Shown here: piece by piece, positions 50,008 through 58,234 of the stretch
Layout: each line of letters opens with the position of its first letter
Position numbering within the stretch: position 1 is the stretch's first letter
Source: Sporosarcina koreensis
GTDB lineage: Bacteria > Bacillota > Bacilli > Bacillales_A > Planococcaceae
Direction: 5' to 3'
Length of the DNA stretch: 64,000 bases
Assembly: GCF_000826145.2 (NCBI RefSeq)
Contig: NZ_LN651335.1
Coordinates: 310,001 to 374,000 of the forward strand
Notes under the pieces: generated by a model
Told to the model about the DNA's origin: nothing
Seen by the model: the letters and a program-made list of their open reading frames with translations, nothing else
The model's database searches: none
Translations under genes and position numbers: made by a program

Positions 50008-51951
50008 ATGGGAAAAGCGGTTACAGTGCGGGGGAAGACAGTCGAGGAGGCGGTGGAAGCAGCTCTGGAAATACTCGGGCTCGAGCTTCAGGATGTCCGG
50101 ATCCATGTCAGCCGGACAGCGGATACGGGTACATCACCCGGTGCGCTGCGTTTTGCCGAGGTCGTCGTCACGCCCGTGCAGTACAAAATGCCGGATGCAT
50201 TGGAATGGAACGGTGAACCGCCCTCCACAGGTATCCGGATCATTTCCGGCAGAGTGGAGGTCCGCTCCGGAGATAGCGGAGGACAGCTGTCCATAGAGGC
50301 GGGACAAGGTGTACAAGTAATTGTGAACGGGCAAAAAACAGAAGGCACAGCACCTGTATCTGAGCGGGATGCCGTATATATCCGGACAATCGACGAACTG
50401 ACCCGAGCTCAGCTGTCGATCACCATCCGTGAGCACGGTGCGCTCGCAAGCTTGAGTGTCATACCGGGCAGGAAACTGACACGAAGCGTGAAAGATGCAC
50501 CTTTCACCCGTCATTTGAAGGCGGAGGCAGATGAATTCCAGGAGACTGTGAATGATTTGTCCCAGCAGATGATCCGGGATGCCTGCGACCAGCTCGGCAT
50601 TACGGCGGTGCTGGATAAGCGGGTCCTCTGGGAATCTTGTGAGACGGACGTGCCCTATGAGGCGATCATCGCACGCGGTATCTTTCCGAAACCAGGACTG
50701 GACGGGGATGTTGAAATCCAGATCGATATGGACGGCAAATCGCTTACGGAATACGATAAAGTGGATTATCGGGAAAAGCCGGTTGTGCAGCTTGTCGAGG
50801 AAGGCCAATTGGTGGCTGCTGTATTGCCTCCTATCCCGGGACAGCCGGGAATGGATGTGTTCGGGAATATCATACCGGCTGAAGATGGCAAAGCGGCAAA
50901 CATCCGATTGGGCAGGAATGTCACGCGGACAGGCAGTCACATTTTCGCGGCCTGTGCAGGCAAACTGCTGATCGATAGGGAAAACGGCAGTATTTCTATC
51001 GATATCGCCGACACATTGACAATGCAGGAAGTGGACCTTGCGAGCGGCAATGTCCGGTTCGATGGGGATGTTGCTGTGAGAGGGAGTGTCAGCCAGGGGT
51101 GCGTTGTCGAGGCTGCCGGCAGGATCGAAATCGGCAGAGACGTCCGGAAAGCTGAAGTGAAAGCTGAAAAAGCCGTCCATATCGGCGGGCATGTGTCGTC
51201 TTCCAGAATAGCGGCGGGACAGCAGATGACGGACGACAGGGTGTATGCGGAATCGCTCCGATCGATTTTGCCAATGCTTGGCACGATGGGGGACTTGACG
51301 AAAGCGGCTGCAGTGCTGCGTCAGTCGAGTGCGGCTGCTATAAACGGCGGGGAGCTGAAAAAGATTCTCAGAGTGCTGCTCGGTGACCGGTACCTGTTGT
51401 TCCGGGATCGGCTGCAGTCCTTCCTGACGCTGAAGTCCGATAACGCAAGTGAGGAATGGGGCGATCTCCAAACGACCTTGTATAACTTTTTCATCAATAC
51501 CATGCATGCTGGCGTAAAGGAAGGTAACGAGTTCCTGGCGCTCATCGAGTCGGCGGAGCGGCTATATGAAATGTTCCAGCCCGATCCGGTCTGCCAGGCT
51601 GCGGAACTGACGCTGTCGTACGCTGTAAACAGTATGCTGTGCTGCTCAGGGGCAATCCGGATCACCGGGCAGGGGCTGGCCCAATGTGAAGTCCATGCAA
51701 AAACGGATATCATATCCGACGGGGTCTGCCGGGGAGGCGAACTGACAGGTGAGCGGTCCGTGTCGATCCGGGAGTGCGGTTCGAAGAGAGGTGTCCCGAC
51801 AGTCATCCGCACGAACGCGCACGGGTCGATTGTCATCGGCATCGCCCATCCGGAAACTATCCTGTACGTCGGCGAGCAGTCGTACCGGGTGACGGAACTG
51901 CAGCTCGGTATTACAGCGAAGATGGAAGACGGAGTACTGCGGATCCGCTGA
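50008..51951 (+). CDS. FapA/DUF342-family protein with Jag-N-like domain
   Basis: 647 residues. N-terminal about 1-45 (AVTVRGKTVEEAVEAALEILGLELQDVRIHV) resembles the Jag-N domain; about 185-600 is the FapA/DUF342 domain with ARGIFPKPGLDGDVEIQID, PPIPGQPGMDVFGNIIPAEDGK and beta-helix repeats VRFDGDVAVRGSVSQGCVVEAAGRIEIGRDVRKAEVKAEKAVHIGG. The family is linked to flagellar placement (FapA) in Vibrio and to cell-shape proteins, but no flagellar genes are nearby. Cytoplasmic, monocistronic. The start follows GGGGGCAGGG. Confidence 0.85.
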   Translation: MGKAVTVRGKTVEEAVEAALEILGLELQDVRIHVSRTADTGTSPGALRFAEVVVTPVQYKMPDALEWNGEPPSTGIRIISGRVEVRSGDSGGQLSIEAGQGVQVIVNGQKTEGTAPVSERDAVYIRTIDELTRAQLSITIREHGALASLSVIPGRKLTRSVKDAPFTRHLKAEADEFQETVNDLSQQMIRDACDQLGITAVLDKRVLWESCETDVPYEAIIARGIFPKPGLDGDVEIQIDMDGKSLTEYDKVDYREKPVVQLVEEGQLVAAVLPPIPGQPGMDVFGNIIPAEDGKAANIRLGRNVTRTGSHIFAACAGKLLIDRENGSISIDIADTLTMQEVDLASGNVRFDGDVAVRGSVSQGCVVEAAGRIEIGRDVRKAEVKAEKAVHIGGHVSSSRIAAGQQMTDDRVYAESLRSILPMLGTMGDLTKAAAVLRQSSAAAINGGELKKILRVLLGDRYLLFRDRLQSFLTLKSDNASEEWGDLQTTLYNFFINTMHAGVKEGNEFLALIESAERLYEMFQPDPVCQAAELTLSYAVNSMLCCSGAIRITGQGLAQCEVHAKTDIISDGVCRGGELTGERSVSIRECGSKRGVPTVIRTNAHGSIVIGIAHPETILYVGEQSYRVTELQLGITAKMEDGVLRIR

Positions 51952-51970
51952 GTATGAAGTGAAATTGTTC

Positions 51971-52011
51971 TTTACCGTCCTGTTGGTAGACTGTATAATG
52001 ACAAGTGTCAT
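51971..52011 (+). promoter_or_regulatory. Promoter and palindromic operator of niaP
   Basis: TTTACC (51971-51976), 17 bp, TATAAT (51994-51999). The palindrome ATGACA-AG-TGTCAT (51998-52011) overlaps the -10. The position suits repression, perhaps by a NiaR-type niacin regulator; the consensus cannot be checked here. Confidence 0.6.
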
Positions 52012-52041
52012 GACAGACGTTTAGACATGGAGGGGAAACTG

Positions 52042-53277
52042 ATGGCGCATACGATCGCTCATTCATCAAACAAGAAACAGAATGCAAAACCAGTATCACG
52101 GAACAAACTGCTCGTCATATCAGGGACAGGCTGGATGTTCGACGCAATGGATGTCGGAATCCTGTCCTTCGTCGTAGCGGCCATAGCGGTGGAATGGAAC
52201 TTATCCCCGTCGGCTATCGGCTGGGTCGGGAGTGTCAACTCTCTCGGAATGATGGTTGGGGCAATCCTGTTCGGCATGCTCGCGGACCGCATCGGAAGAA
52301 AGCAAGTTTTTATGGTGACGTTGCTGTTGTTCTCATTGGCCAGCGGCCTGTCCGCGCTGACGACGACACTCACGGCGTTCCTGATTCTCCGCTTCTTCGT
52401 AGGCGCAGGGCTTGGCGGGGAACTTCCTGTCGCCTCCACACTAGTCTCGGAAAGCGTGGAGGCGAAAGAGCGGGGGCGCATAGTTGTGCTGCTGGAAAGT
52501 TTCTGGGCTGCCGGATGGCTCATCGCGGCATTGATCGCCTACTTCGTGATCCCGTCCTTCGGCTGGCGGACTGCACTGATCATCACTGCCCTGCCTGCAT
52601 TTTACGCACTATACTTGCGCCGGAACCTGCCGGATTCACCTAAGTTCCAAGAAGAAGGGGTTCGGCAGCAGTCATTCCTGCAGAAAACGGCTGCTTTATG
52701 GGCGAAACCGTACCGTAAGCGGACGCTGATGCTGTGGGTCGTCTGGTTCATGGTTGTCTTTTCGTACTACGGCATGTTCCTCTGGCTGCCGAGTGTGATG
52801 GTGCTGAAAGGGTTCGCGATGATCAAAACGTTCGGCTACGTCCTGATCATGACCCTTGCCCAGCTCCCGGGGTATTTCTCCGCGGCCTGGCTCATCGAGC
52901 GGGCAGGACGGAAGTTCGTCCTGTCTGTTTACCTGATCGGGACCGCAGCCAGTGCGCTTGCATTTGGAAGTGCCGATTCGCTTGCGATGCTGATGCTGTT
53001 TGGAGCGCTGCTGTCCTTCTTCAACCTCGGCGCATGGGGAGCGTTGTACGCCTATTCACCGGAGCAGTATCCGACGGCCATACGCGGTACAGGAGCAGGT
53101 ATGGCCGCCGGCATCGGCCGGATCGGCGGGATTTTCGGCCCGTTGCTCGTCGGCTCCCTGTTGACGGCGGGATATGGGTTCGGCGTGATTTTCGGTATTT
53201 TCTGCGGGGCCATCCTGATCGGGGTGCTCGCAGTTGTATTTCTCGGAACGGAAACGAGTCAGATGGAATTGGAATGA
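52042..53277 (+). CDS. niaP: MFS transporter, NiaP (niacin) type
   Basis: 411-residue 12-helix MFS permease. GTGWMFDAMDVGILSFVVAAIAVEWNLSP and WVGSVNSLGMMVGAILFGMLADRIGRK follow B. subtilis NiaP (YceI) closely, and FVGAGLGGELPVASTLVSE is the sugar-porter-like motif. Predicted to import nicotinate or nicotinamide for NAD synthesis; aromatic acids are the alternative. Start at ATG 52042, 6 bp after GGAGGGG; the upstream ATG at 52027 overlaps that site. Confidence 0.82.
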   Translation: MAHTIAHSSNKKQNAKPVSRNKLLVISGTGWMFDAMDVGILSFVVAAIAVEWNLSPSAIGWVGSVNSLGMMVGAILFGMLADRIGRKQVFMVTLLLFSLASGLSALTTTLTAFLILRFFVGAGLGGELPVASTLVSESVEAKERGRIVVLLESFWAAGWLIAALIAYFVIPSFGWRTALIITALPAFYALYLRRNLPDSPKFQEEGVRQQSFLQKTAALWAKPYRKRTLMLWVVWFMVVFSYYGMFLWLPSVMVLKGFAMIKTFGYVLIMTLAQLPGYFSAAWLIERAGRKFVLSVYLIGTAASALAFGSADSLAMLMLFGALLSFFNLGAWGALYAYSPEQYPTAIRGTGAGMAAGIGRIGGIFGPLLVGSLLTAGYGFGVIFGIFCGAILIGVLAVVFLGTETSQMELE

Positions 53278-53281
53278 TTGG

Positions 53282-53318
53282 AAAAAAGACGCTGCAGCGT
53301 ACTTGCAGCGTCTTTTCT
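53282..53318. terminator. Bidirectional terminator, niaP / crt operon
   Basis: AAAAGACGCTGCA / TGCAGCGTCTTTT stem, seven-base loop, between convergent niaP and crtO. Confidence 0.93.
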
Positions 53319-53365
53319 GTTTTATCCTCTTGGAGTCAGCCAGCGCCGAAAGGGATCGGCTGTCG

Positions 53366-53866
53366 TCAGCCCGAAACCGGTCTGCTCTTTTTCCGGGCGA
53401 TCAGCTGTTCGAGCCGCGGCCGGTTATATCGCTGTGCGATAATGATCGGCAGGTTGAACACCAGCGCGTAGGCGACATTCAGCCAGGCGGCCCAAATCGG
53501 ATTCCATAGGAAGAACAGGGCAGCCGGCAGGATGGACAGCCAATGTGTGAGCTCGGCTCTCCTGGATTCCACAGCGAACTGTTCCAGGGAACCCCGGTCT
53601 GTCCCGTGGAGCCGCTGTTTGCTGTACCCGTTCCGGATGAACATCGTCCCGTCGGGGATCAGATGCTTCCAATGCTTCACTCTGACCAGCTGCCCCCAAA
53701 GCGCACCATTCCGCTCAAAAGCGCGGGGACGGAAAAAAGAGGATCGCCGGACCAGCCAGGTATCCGGTATACGGACGGCGGCGAATGAGATGGCTAAATG
53801 GAAAAAAGCCCATGCCGCGGCGTCCAAGACGATGATCCAGCCGATCGGCAGGTCGACTACAGGCAT
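53366..53866 (-). CDS. crtO: CrtO-type carotenoid acyltransferase
   Basis: 166-residue membrane protein matching S. aureus glycosyl-4,4'-diaponeurosporenoate acyltransferase: RIPDTWLVRRSSFFRPRAFERNG, VKHWKHLIPDGTMF, RRAELTHWLSILPA and QRYNRPRLEQL are all family landmarks. Three or four helices. The enzyme esterifies a fatty acid onto the sugar of the C30 carotenoid in staphyloxanthin synthesis. It is 103 bp after crtM. The oxidase (crtP) and glycosyltransferase (crtQ) that should act before it are not in this window. Confidence 0.85.
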   Translation of the reverse strand: MPVVDLPIGWIIVLDAAAWAFFHLAISFAAVRIPDTWLVRRSSFFRPRAFERNGALWGQLVRVKHWKHLIPDGTMFIRNGYSKQRLHGTDRGSLEQFAVESRRAELTHWLSILPAALFFLWNPIWAAWLNVAYALVFNLPIIIAQRYNRPRLEQLIARKKSRPVSG

Positions 53867-53969
53867 GGCCGCTCATCCTTTCCAATCTTGTACAGCCTGC
53901 AGCGCAGGACAGCAACCGTCTGGTCAGGGTTTGCCTCCCTTTCTTTACCTTGCTTCCCTGGAAGATCTC

Positions 53970-54827
53970 TCATCCGATCGACTCAGCCAAAATCCTGACC
54001 ATTTCGCGCCGGGTGACAAAGTTGCGCTTTGCAAAGCAGTCATACTTATTATGCCGCACGCTTGTCAGGATTCTCCGGTACACCTGTGCAGAGGCAAGTA
54101 CCGCAAACTGGCTGTCTTTGTCGAACTCGCCGATATATTGCAAAAACTGATCATATAACATCTCGGAACGGACTGCGAGTGTTTCCCATACTGTTATGAA
54201 ACGGTCGGTAATCCGCTCTTCCGCAAGCTGTTCGAGTGTATAGCCGGCTTTCGCCATTTCCTCCTCGGGGAGATAGACCCTCCCTTTGTCACGGTAGTCT
54301 TCTCCGACATCACGGAGAATATTGGTCAGCTGCATGGCGATTCCAAGATTGACAGCGGCTGGCGTGCAATCAGCGGAGGCCCCAGATGCAATGATCGGCA
54401 GCAGCATCCTGCCGACCGATCCGGCTACATAATAGCTGTATGCCTCCACGTCCTCCATTGTTCTCGGTGCTGTAAATGAAATATCCATCCGCTGCCCTTT
54501 CAGCTGATCATAGAAGGGGCCCAAGTCCATATCATACGTATCGAACACATGCCGCAGAGCACGCCAAAGCGGATGGTCCGGCTCCTGGCGCCGGGAAAAC
54601 CGGTCCAGTTCAGACGCCAGCTGATCGAGTGCGGCCAGCTGGGCGGCACTGCCTGTATTTTCATCTACACTGTCATCTGCGGATCTGCAGAATGCATAGA
54701 TGGCGAAGACAGCCTGTGCCTTTCTATCGGGCAGCCGTGAGAAGGCATAATAGAAACTTTTGGAATGCCGTTTGATGACCTGCTCGCAATAACGGAAGTC
54801 CTCTTGTAAGGAGACTGTACGGGTCAT
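53970..54827 (-). CDS. crtM: Dehydrosqualene synthase CrtM
   Basis: 285-residue trans-isoprenyl head-to-head synthase joining two farnesyl diphosphates to dehydrosqualene. Both Asp-rich motifs are visible: ADDSVDENTG (DDxxD) and NILRDVGEDYRDKGRVYLPEEEM (DxxxD); also SFYYAFSRLPDRKAQAVFAIYAF. GGGGGAAA lies 8 bp upstream, and the start is 15 bp after crtN. Phytoene synthase (C40) is the alternative but pairing with CrtN and CrtO favours C30. Confidence 0.92.
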   Translation of the reverse strand: MTRTVSLQEDFRYCEQVIKRHSKSFYYAFSRLPDRKAQAVFAIYAFCRSADDSVDENTGSAAQLAALDQLASELDRFSRRQEPDHPLWRALRHVFDTYDMDLGPFYDQLKGQRMDISFTAPRTMEDVEAYSYYVAGSVGRMLLPIIASGASADCTPAAVNLGIAMQLTNILRDVGEDYRDKGRVYLPEEEMAKAGYTLEQLAEERITDRFITVWETLAVRSEMLYDQFLQYIGEFDKDSQFAVLASAQVYRRILTSVRHNKYDCFAKRNFVTRREMVRILAESIG

Positions 54828-54842
54828 TGCTGTTTCCCCCTT

Positions 54843-56363
54843 TCATCGTGTATGGAACAGAATCCCTCTGTCATCATGCAATAATTCTTCCGTGGCGATC
54901 CGGGCGGACAGCAGGACGATCGGGACACCTGCACCAGGGTGTGTGCTGCTTCCGGTGAAATAAAGGTTCTCGCAATGGGTCGCCTTGCTTTGCGGACGCA
55001 TATGGTTACTCTGCGCAAGAGTCGGCTGCAGGCCGAATGTAGCACCGTGATACGCATTGAAACGCTGTTCGAAATCATCCGGCGTCATATAGGATTCGGA
55101 AACGATATCGTCCCGTACACCTTCAAAACCCGGTACTTTTTCAAGAGCTTCCAGTACATACTCCCTGTAGTGGCGGATCGTCCCGTCATCCCACTTATAC
55201 TCACAGCATGATTTGTCGGACACCGGGACAAGGATGTAGAGACCATCTTTCCCTTCCGGCGCCAGGCTGTCATCAAGCTTAGAGCCGATGTAGACATAGA
55301 ACGAAGCCTTCTCGAGGCGTTTTCCAGTGAAGATGTCATTCAAATTGCGTTCCAGCTCCTCGTTGAAGATGAAGTTATGGGCATTTTTCACGTCGTCGTA
55401 TTTCCGATCCATGCCGAGGTACATCAGGAAGCAGGAACACGAATAGTCCATACTGTCGATTTTTTCATCCGTGTATTTCCCTTTCGCTTTTGGCTCCTTC
55501 ACCAGGTTCTTCATGGCGTATGGAAAGTCGGCGTTGCACATGACAAAGTCCGAAGGGATCACGTCCGTGCCGATCCGGATACCCGTTGCCATGCCGTCCT
55601 CGATGAGGATTTCATCAACCGATGAATTGTAATGGACCGTTCCGCCGAGTTCTTTGAACAGCCTCTCCAGTGACTGGGCCATCGTATACATGCCGCCTTT
55701 GATGAACCACACACCATAGAGGAACTCGATCATCGGAATCATCGTATACAGGGACGGCCCGCTGTAGGGGGAGACACCGATATAGAGCGTCTGGAAACTG
55801 ATCATCTGCTTCAGGCGCTCGCTTTTGATATATTTGCTGATGAACGCATCCGCATTATCGAACGTCTTCAGCTTCAGTCCCTGCCGGATCATGGATGGAT
55901 TATAGAAGTCGGATGGTTTCCGGAAAGGTTTCTGCAGGAAGTGCTCCTTGGCGACCAGGAACCGTTTGTAGATGACCTGCAGGTACTCGAAGAATCCCTG
56001 TGCGTCCTTATCGCCGAACGTTTCCAATGTCTTTGTCAGTTCGATCAGGTCCGAGCTGATTTCATAATGGTCCTCGGCGCGGTCCCCGAAAAAGACACTG
56101 TACATCGGGTCGAGCCGCTGCATCGGGATATAGTCATCCGGGTCGACGCCGCACACCTGAAATACTTCCCTGTACAGTTCGGGCATCATGACAATGGTCG
56201 GGCCGAGATCGAATTGGTAGCCGTCCTGCCGAATCCGGTGCATCTTGCCGCCGGGTAAAGATTCCTTCTCGTATAATGTTACATCGTATCCTGCATGCTG
56301 CAGCCGGCATGCGCTAGCGAGACCGGCCACCCCCGCACCGATCACTTTCACACTCTTCCTCAT
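54843..56363 (-). CDS. crtN: Diapophytoene desaturase CrtN
   Basis: 506-residue FAD amine-oxidase-fold enzyme that dehydrogenates dehydrosqualene to 4,4'-diaponeurosporene. N-terminal dinucleotide motif GAGVAGLASACRLQHAGYDVTLYEKE, then LGPTIVMMPELYREVF, FLYGVWFIKGGMYTMAQSLERL, and the C-terminal signature YFTGSSTHPGAGVPIVLLSA. First gene of the crt operon; GGGGAG(AT)GACTG precedes the ATG. Membrane-associated. Confidence 0.95.
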   Translation of the reverse strand: MRKSVKVIGAGVAGLASACRLQHAGYDVTLYEKESLPGGKMHRIRQDGYQFDLGPTIVMMPELYREVFQVCGVDPDDYIPMQRLDPMYSVFFGDRAEDHYEISSDLIELTKTLETFGDKDAQGFFEYLQVIYKRFLVAKEHFLQKPFRKPSDFYNPSMIRQGLKLKTFDNADAFISKYIKSERLKQMISFQTLYIGVSPYSGPSLYTMIPMIEFLYGVWFIKGGMYTMAQSLERLFKELGGTVHYNSSVDEILIEDGMATGIRIGTDVIPSDFVMCNADFPYAMKNLVKEPKAKGKYTDEKIDSMDYSCSCFLMYLGMDRKYDDVKNAHNFIFNEELERNLNDIFTGKRLEKASFYVYIGSKLDDSLAPEGKDGLYILVPVSDKSCCEYKWDDGTIRHYREYVLEALEKVPGFEGVRDDIVSESYMTPDDFEQRFNAYHGATFGLQPTLAQSNHMRPQSKATHCENLYFTGSSTHPGAGVPIVLLSARIATEELLHDDRGILFHTR

Positions 56364-56406
56364 CAGTCATCTCCCCAATTCTAGGCAATTGCTTATTTCT
56401 TTTTCC

Positions 56407-56435
56407 TGTACAATCTTTTGTGTTAACATTATACA
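56407..56435 (-). promoter_or_regulatory. crtN promoter with inverted TGTA(C/T)AAT boxes
   Basis: TGTACAATCT (56407-56416) faces the reverse-strand box TGTATAATGT (plus-strand ACATTATACA, 56426-56435). The second box contains the only TATAAT on the minus strand here, so a protein bound to it would cover the crtN -10. Confidence 0.6.
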
Positions 56436-56496
56436 GAGTAATGCACAGTTCACTCTTACTAATTAGTAGGTTTTTTCCCATTATACTGAAGTTCAA

Positions 56497-56527
56497 ACAT
56501 TATACATAGCGGATGTTTGTACAATGT
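56497..56527 (+). promoter_or_regulatory. Second pair of TGTA(C/T)AATGT boxes at the regulator promoter
   Basis: ACATTATACA (56497-56506) and TGTACAATGT (56518-56527), inverted relative to each other, in front of the CarH-like gene. TGTACA cores are typical of CarA/CarH/LitR operators. Confidence 0.55.
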
Positions 56528-56585
56528 TCGTGAGGAAGCAGGACGGACCCGTGATTGAGAGTCTGCAGGAAAGGGGAAACACCGC

Positions 56586-57461
56586 TTGAAAACTGACAGA
56601 GAACCTAAACTCCTCATAAGCGACGTGTCACGGCTGACCGGACTGTCGCGCCAAGTCATCCGGAAGTGGGAGGACAGGTATAGCATCATCAGTCCGGAAC
56701 GCCATCAGAACGGCTATCGTCTTTATTCGAAAGAAGATGTAAATGTACTCATGCATATCCGGAAACTCCGCGATCAGGGGCACGGTGTCAAAGAGGCCGT
56801 CCAGCTGCACAGACGACGATATTCAGCCGAGGCGTCCGTGTCGCTGCCGCTTGATGACTACGCACAGGCTCTGCTGGAAAAAGGGGCGGCGTATGATGAG
56901 GCCGGAATCATGCTGCTTCTGAAACAAGCGCACCATCGGTATGGTCTGGAAGCGTTCCTGACGACCACCATCCAGCCGCTCCTGGTGAAGATCGGTGAAA
57001 ACTGGGAGTCGGGCGAATGGGATGAAAGCCAGGAGTCGATCACCAGCCTGGTCATCCGGGATTTCCTCGTGCAGATCCGCAGGAATTTCGATTTGCCCGC
57101 GGACGCGCCGAAAATACTAGGCTGCTGCCTTCCGAACGAGCTGCATGAAATTCCTCTGCAGATCATTCTGCTGCAGGCGATGATGGGAGGCTGGCGGACG
57201 ATTGCTGCGGGACCGTCACCGAAGCTGTCATCCATCGAGTTCCTCGTCAGGCGGCTGCGCCCGGAGAAAATGTTCCTTTCAGCGGTGACAAGTGTCCCGT
57301 TCGACAGAGATCCTGAACTGTTCGATAAGCTTGAGGCGATTGCCGGACGGTATCCCGGGACAGCGTTCTATCTGGGCGGGCAGGGTGCACTGGATCATGC
57401 GGTCTTCCTGGAGCCGCATCGTATCCGGATTACCGGTGCGCTGCCGGAAATACTGGACTGA
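56586..57461 (+). CDS. CarH/LitR-like MerR regulator with degenerate B12 domain
   Basis: 291 residues. N-terminal MerR helix-turn-helix (about 10-75, ISDVSRLTGLSRQVIRKWEDRY, GYRLYSKEDV), then a helical B12-binding_2 bundle (about 90-165) and a cobalamin-binding Rossmann domain (about 175-290). In CarH the bundle has W-x9-E-H; here Trp140-x9-Glu150-Ser151, and the residue after Trp is Glu141, not His. The Rossmann motif ExH is kept (Glu185, His187), but the following Gly is Pro190. Divergently transcribed from crtN, so probably the carotenoid repressor. Cobalamin binding and light sensing are doubtful. Confidence 0.85.
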   Translation: MKTDREPKLLISDVSRLTGLSRQVIRKWEDRYSIISPERHQNGYRLYSKEDVNVLMHIRKLRDQGHGVKEAVQLHRRRYSAEASVSLPLDDYAQALLEKGAAYDEAGIMLLLKQAHHRYGLEAFLTTTIQPLLVKIGENWESGEWDESQESITSLVIRDFLVQIRRNFDLPADAPKILGCCLPNELHEIPLQIILLQAMMGGWRTIAAGPSPKLSSIEFLVRRLRPEKMFLSAVTSVPFDRDPELFDKLEAIAGRYPGTAFYLGGQGALDHAVFLEPHRIRITGALPEILD

Positions 57462-57541
57462 GTGAAATGGAACTTTCCGGGGCGATGGACGTACAGAAGG
57501 GAACTGACGGAAACATGTAAAGGGAAACGAGGTGCAGGAGT

Positions 57542-58234
57542 ATGGATGGAAAACAGCCGTTCCGGATTCCGGAGTTTGTTGCTGAACTGGGACGAAAGCG
57601 GATTGAAGGATTTCCTGTGGAAGGTTTTGTATATGGAGAAGGCCCTCACAGGCCGAAACTGATGCTGATCGGTGAAGCGCCGGGGGAAACGGAAGCCATA
57701 GGGGGGATACCGTTCTCAGGAAGAGCCGGTAAGGAGCTGATGAAGTCACTGGCATCCATAGGGCTCAGCCGGGAAGATGTCTATATCACGAGTGCCGTCC
57801 GGAGCCGGCCGTACAAATACGGACATCGCAAAGAGAGGGACGGCACGCTGACAGAACGGAAGTACAACCGGCCGCCGACCCGGCAGGAACTGCTTGCCCA
57901 TGCACCGGTCCTCGACTATGAAATCGCGAACCTTCAGCCGGAACTCATCGTGACGCTTGGCAATGTAGGACTGCAGCGGCTGATCGGACCGCATGCGAAA
58001 GTTACGGAGATGCATGGGAAACCGATCGAGCAGCAGGTACGCTTCCTGCGGGACCTGGCAGACAAGCAGCTGGACTGGACGGAGGAGGCTTACCGGATCA
58101 TTCCGACCTTCCATCCGGCTTCTGTTTTCTACCGCCCTTCCCATCGTCCGGCCATGGAGGCGGATTGGCTGGAGATCGGCCGTATTTTGAATGGGACAGA
58201 GGAAGTGAAAGGCGGAGAACCGGATGGTGAATGA
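57542..58234 (+). CDS. Uracil-DNA glycosylase superfamily protein, cysteine-free
   Basis: 230 residues with the UDG family 4/5 signature GEAPGETEAIGGIPFSGRAGKELMKSL (motif 1), VYITSAVRSRPYKYG, LIVTLGNVGLQRLIG, and IPTFHPASV (motif 2 with catalytic His region). Family 4 enzymes use four Cys for a 4Fe-4S cluster; no Cys is present here at all. Removes uracil or related bases from DNA, or has lost activity. Overlaps the next gene by 11 bp. GCAGGAG lies near the start. Confidence 0.82.
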   Translation: MDGKQPFRIPEFVAELGRKRIEGFPVEGFVYGEGPHRPKLMLIGEAPGETEAIGGIPFSGRAGKELMKSLASIGLSREDVYITSAVRSRPYKYGHRKERDGTLTERKYNRPPTRQELLAHAPVLDYEIANLQPELIVTLGNVGLQRLIGPHAKVTEMHGKPIEQQVRFLRDLADKQLDWTEEAYRIIPTFHPASVFYRPSHRPAMEADWLEIGRILNGTEEVKGGEPDGE

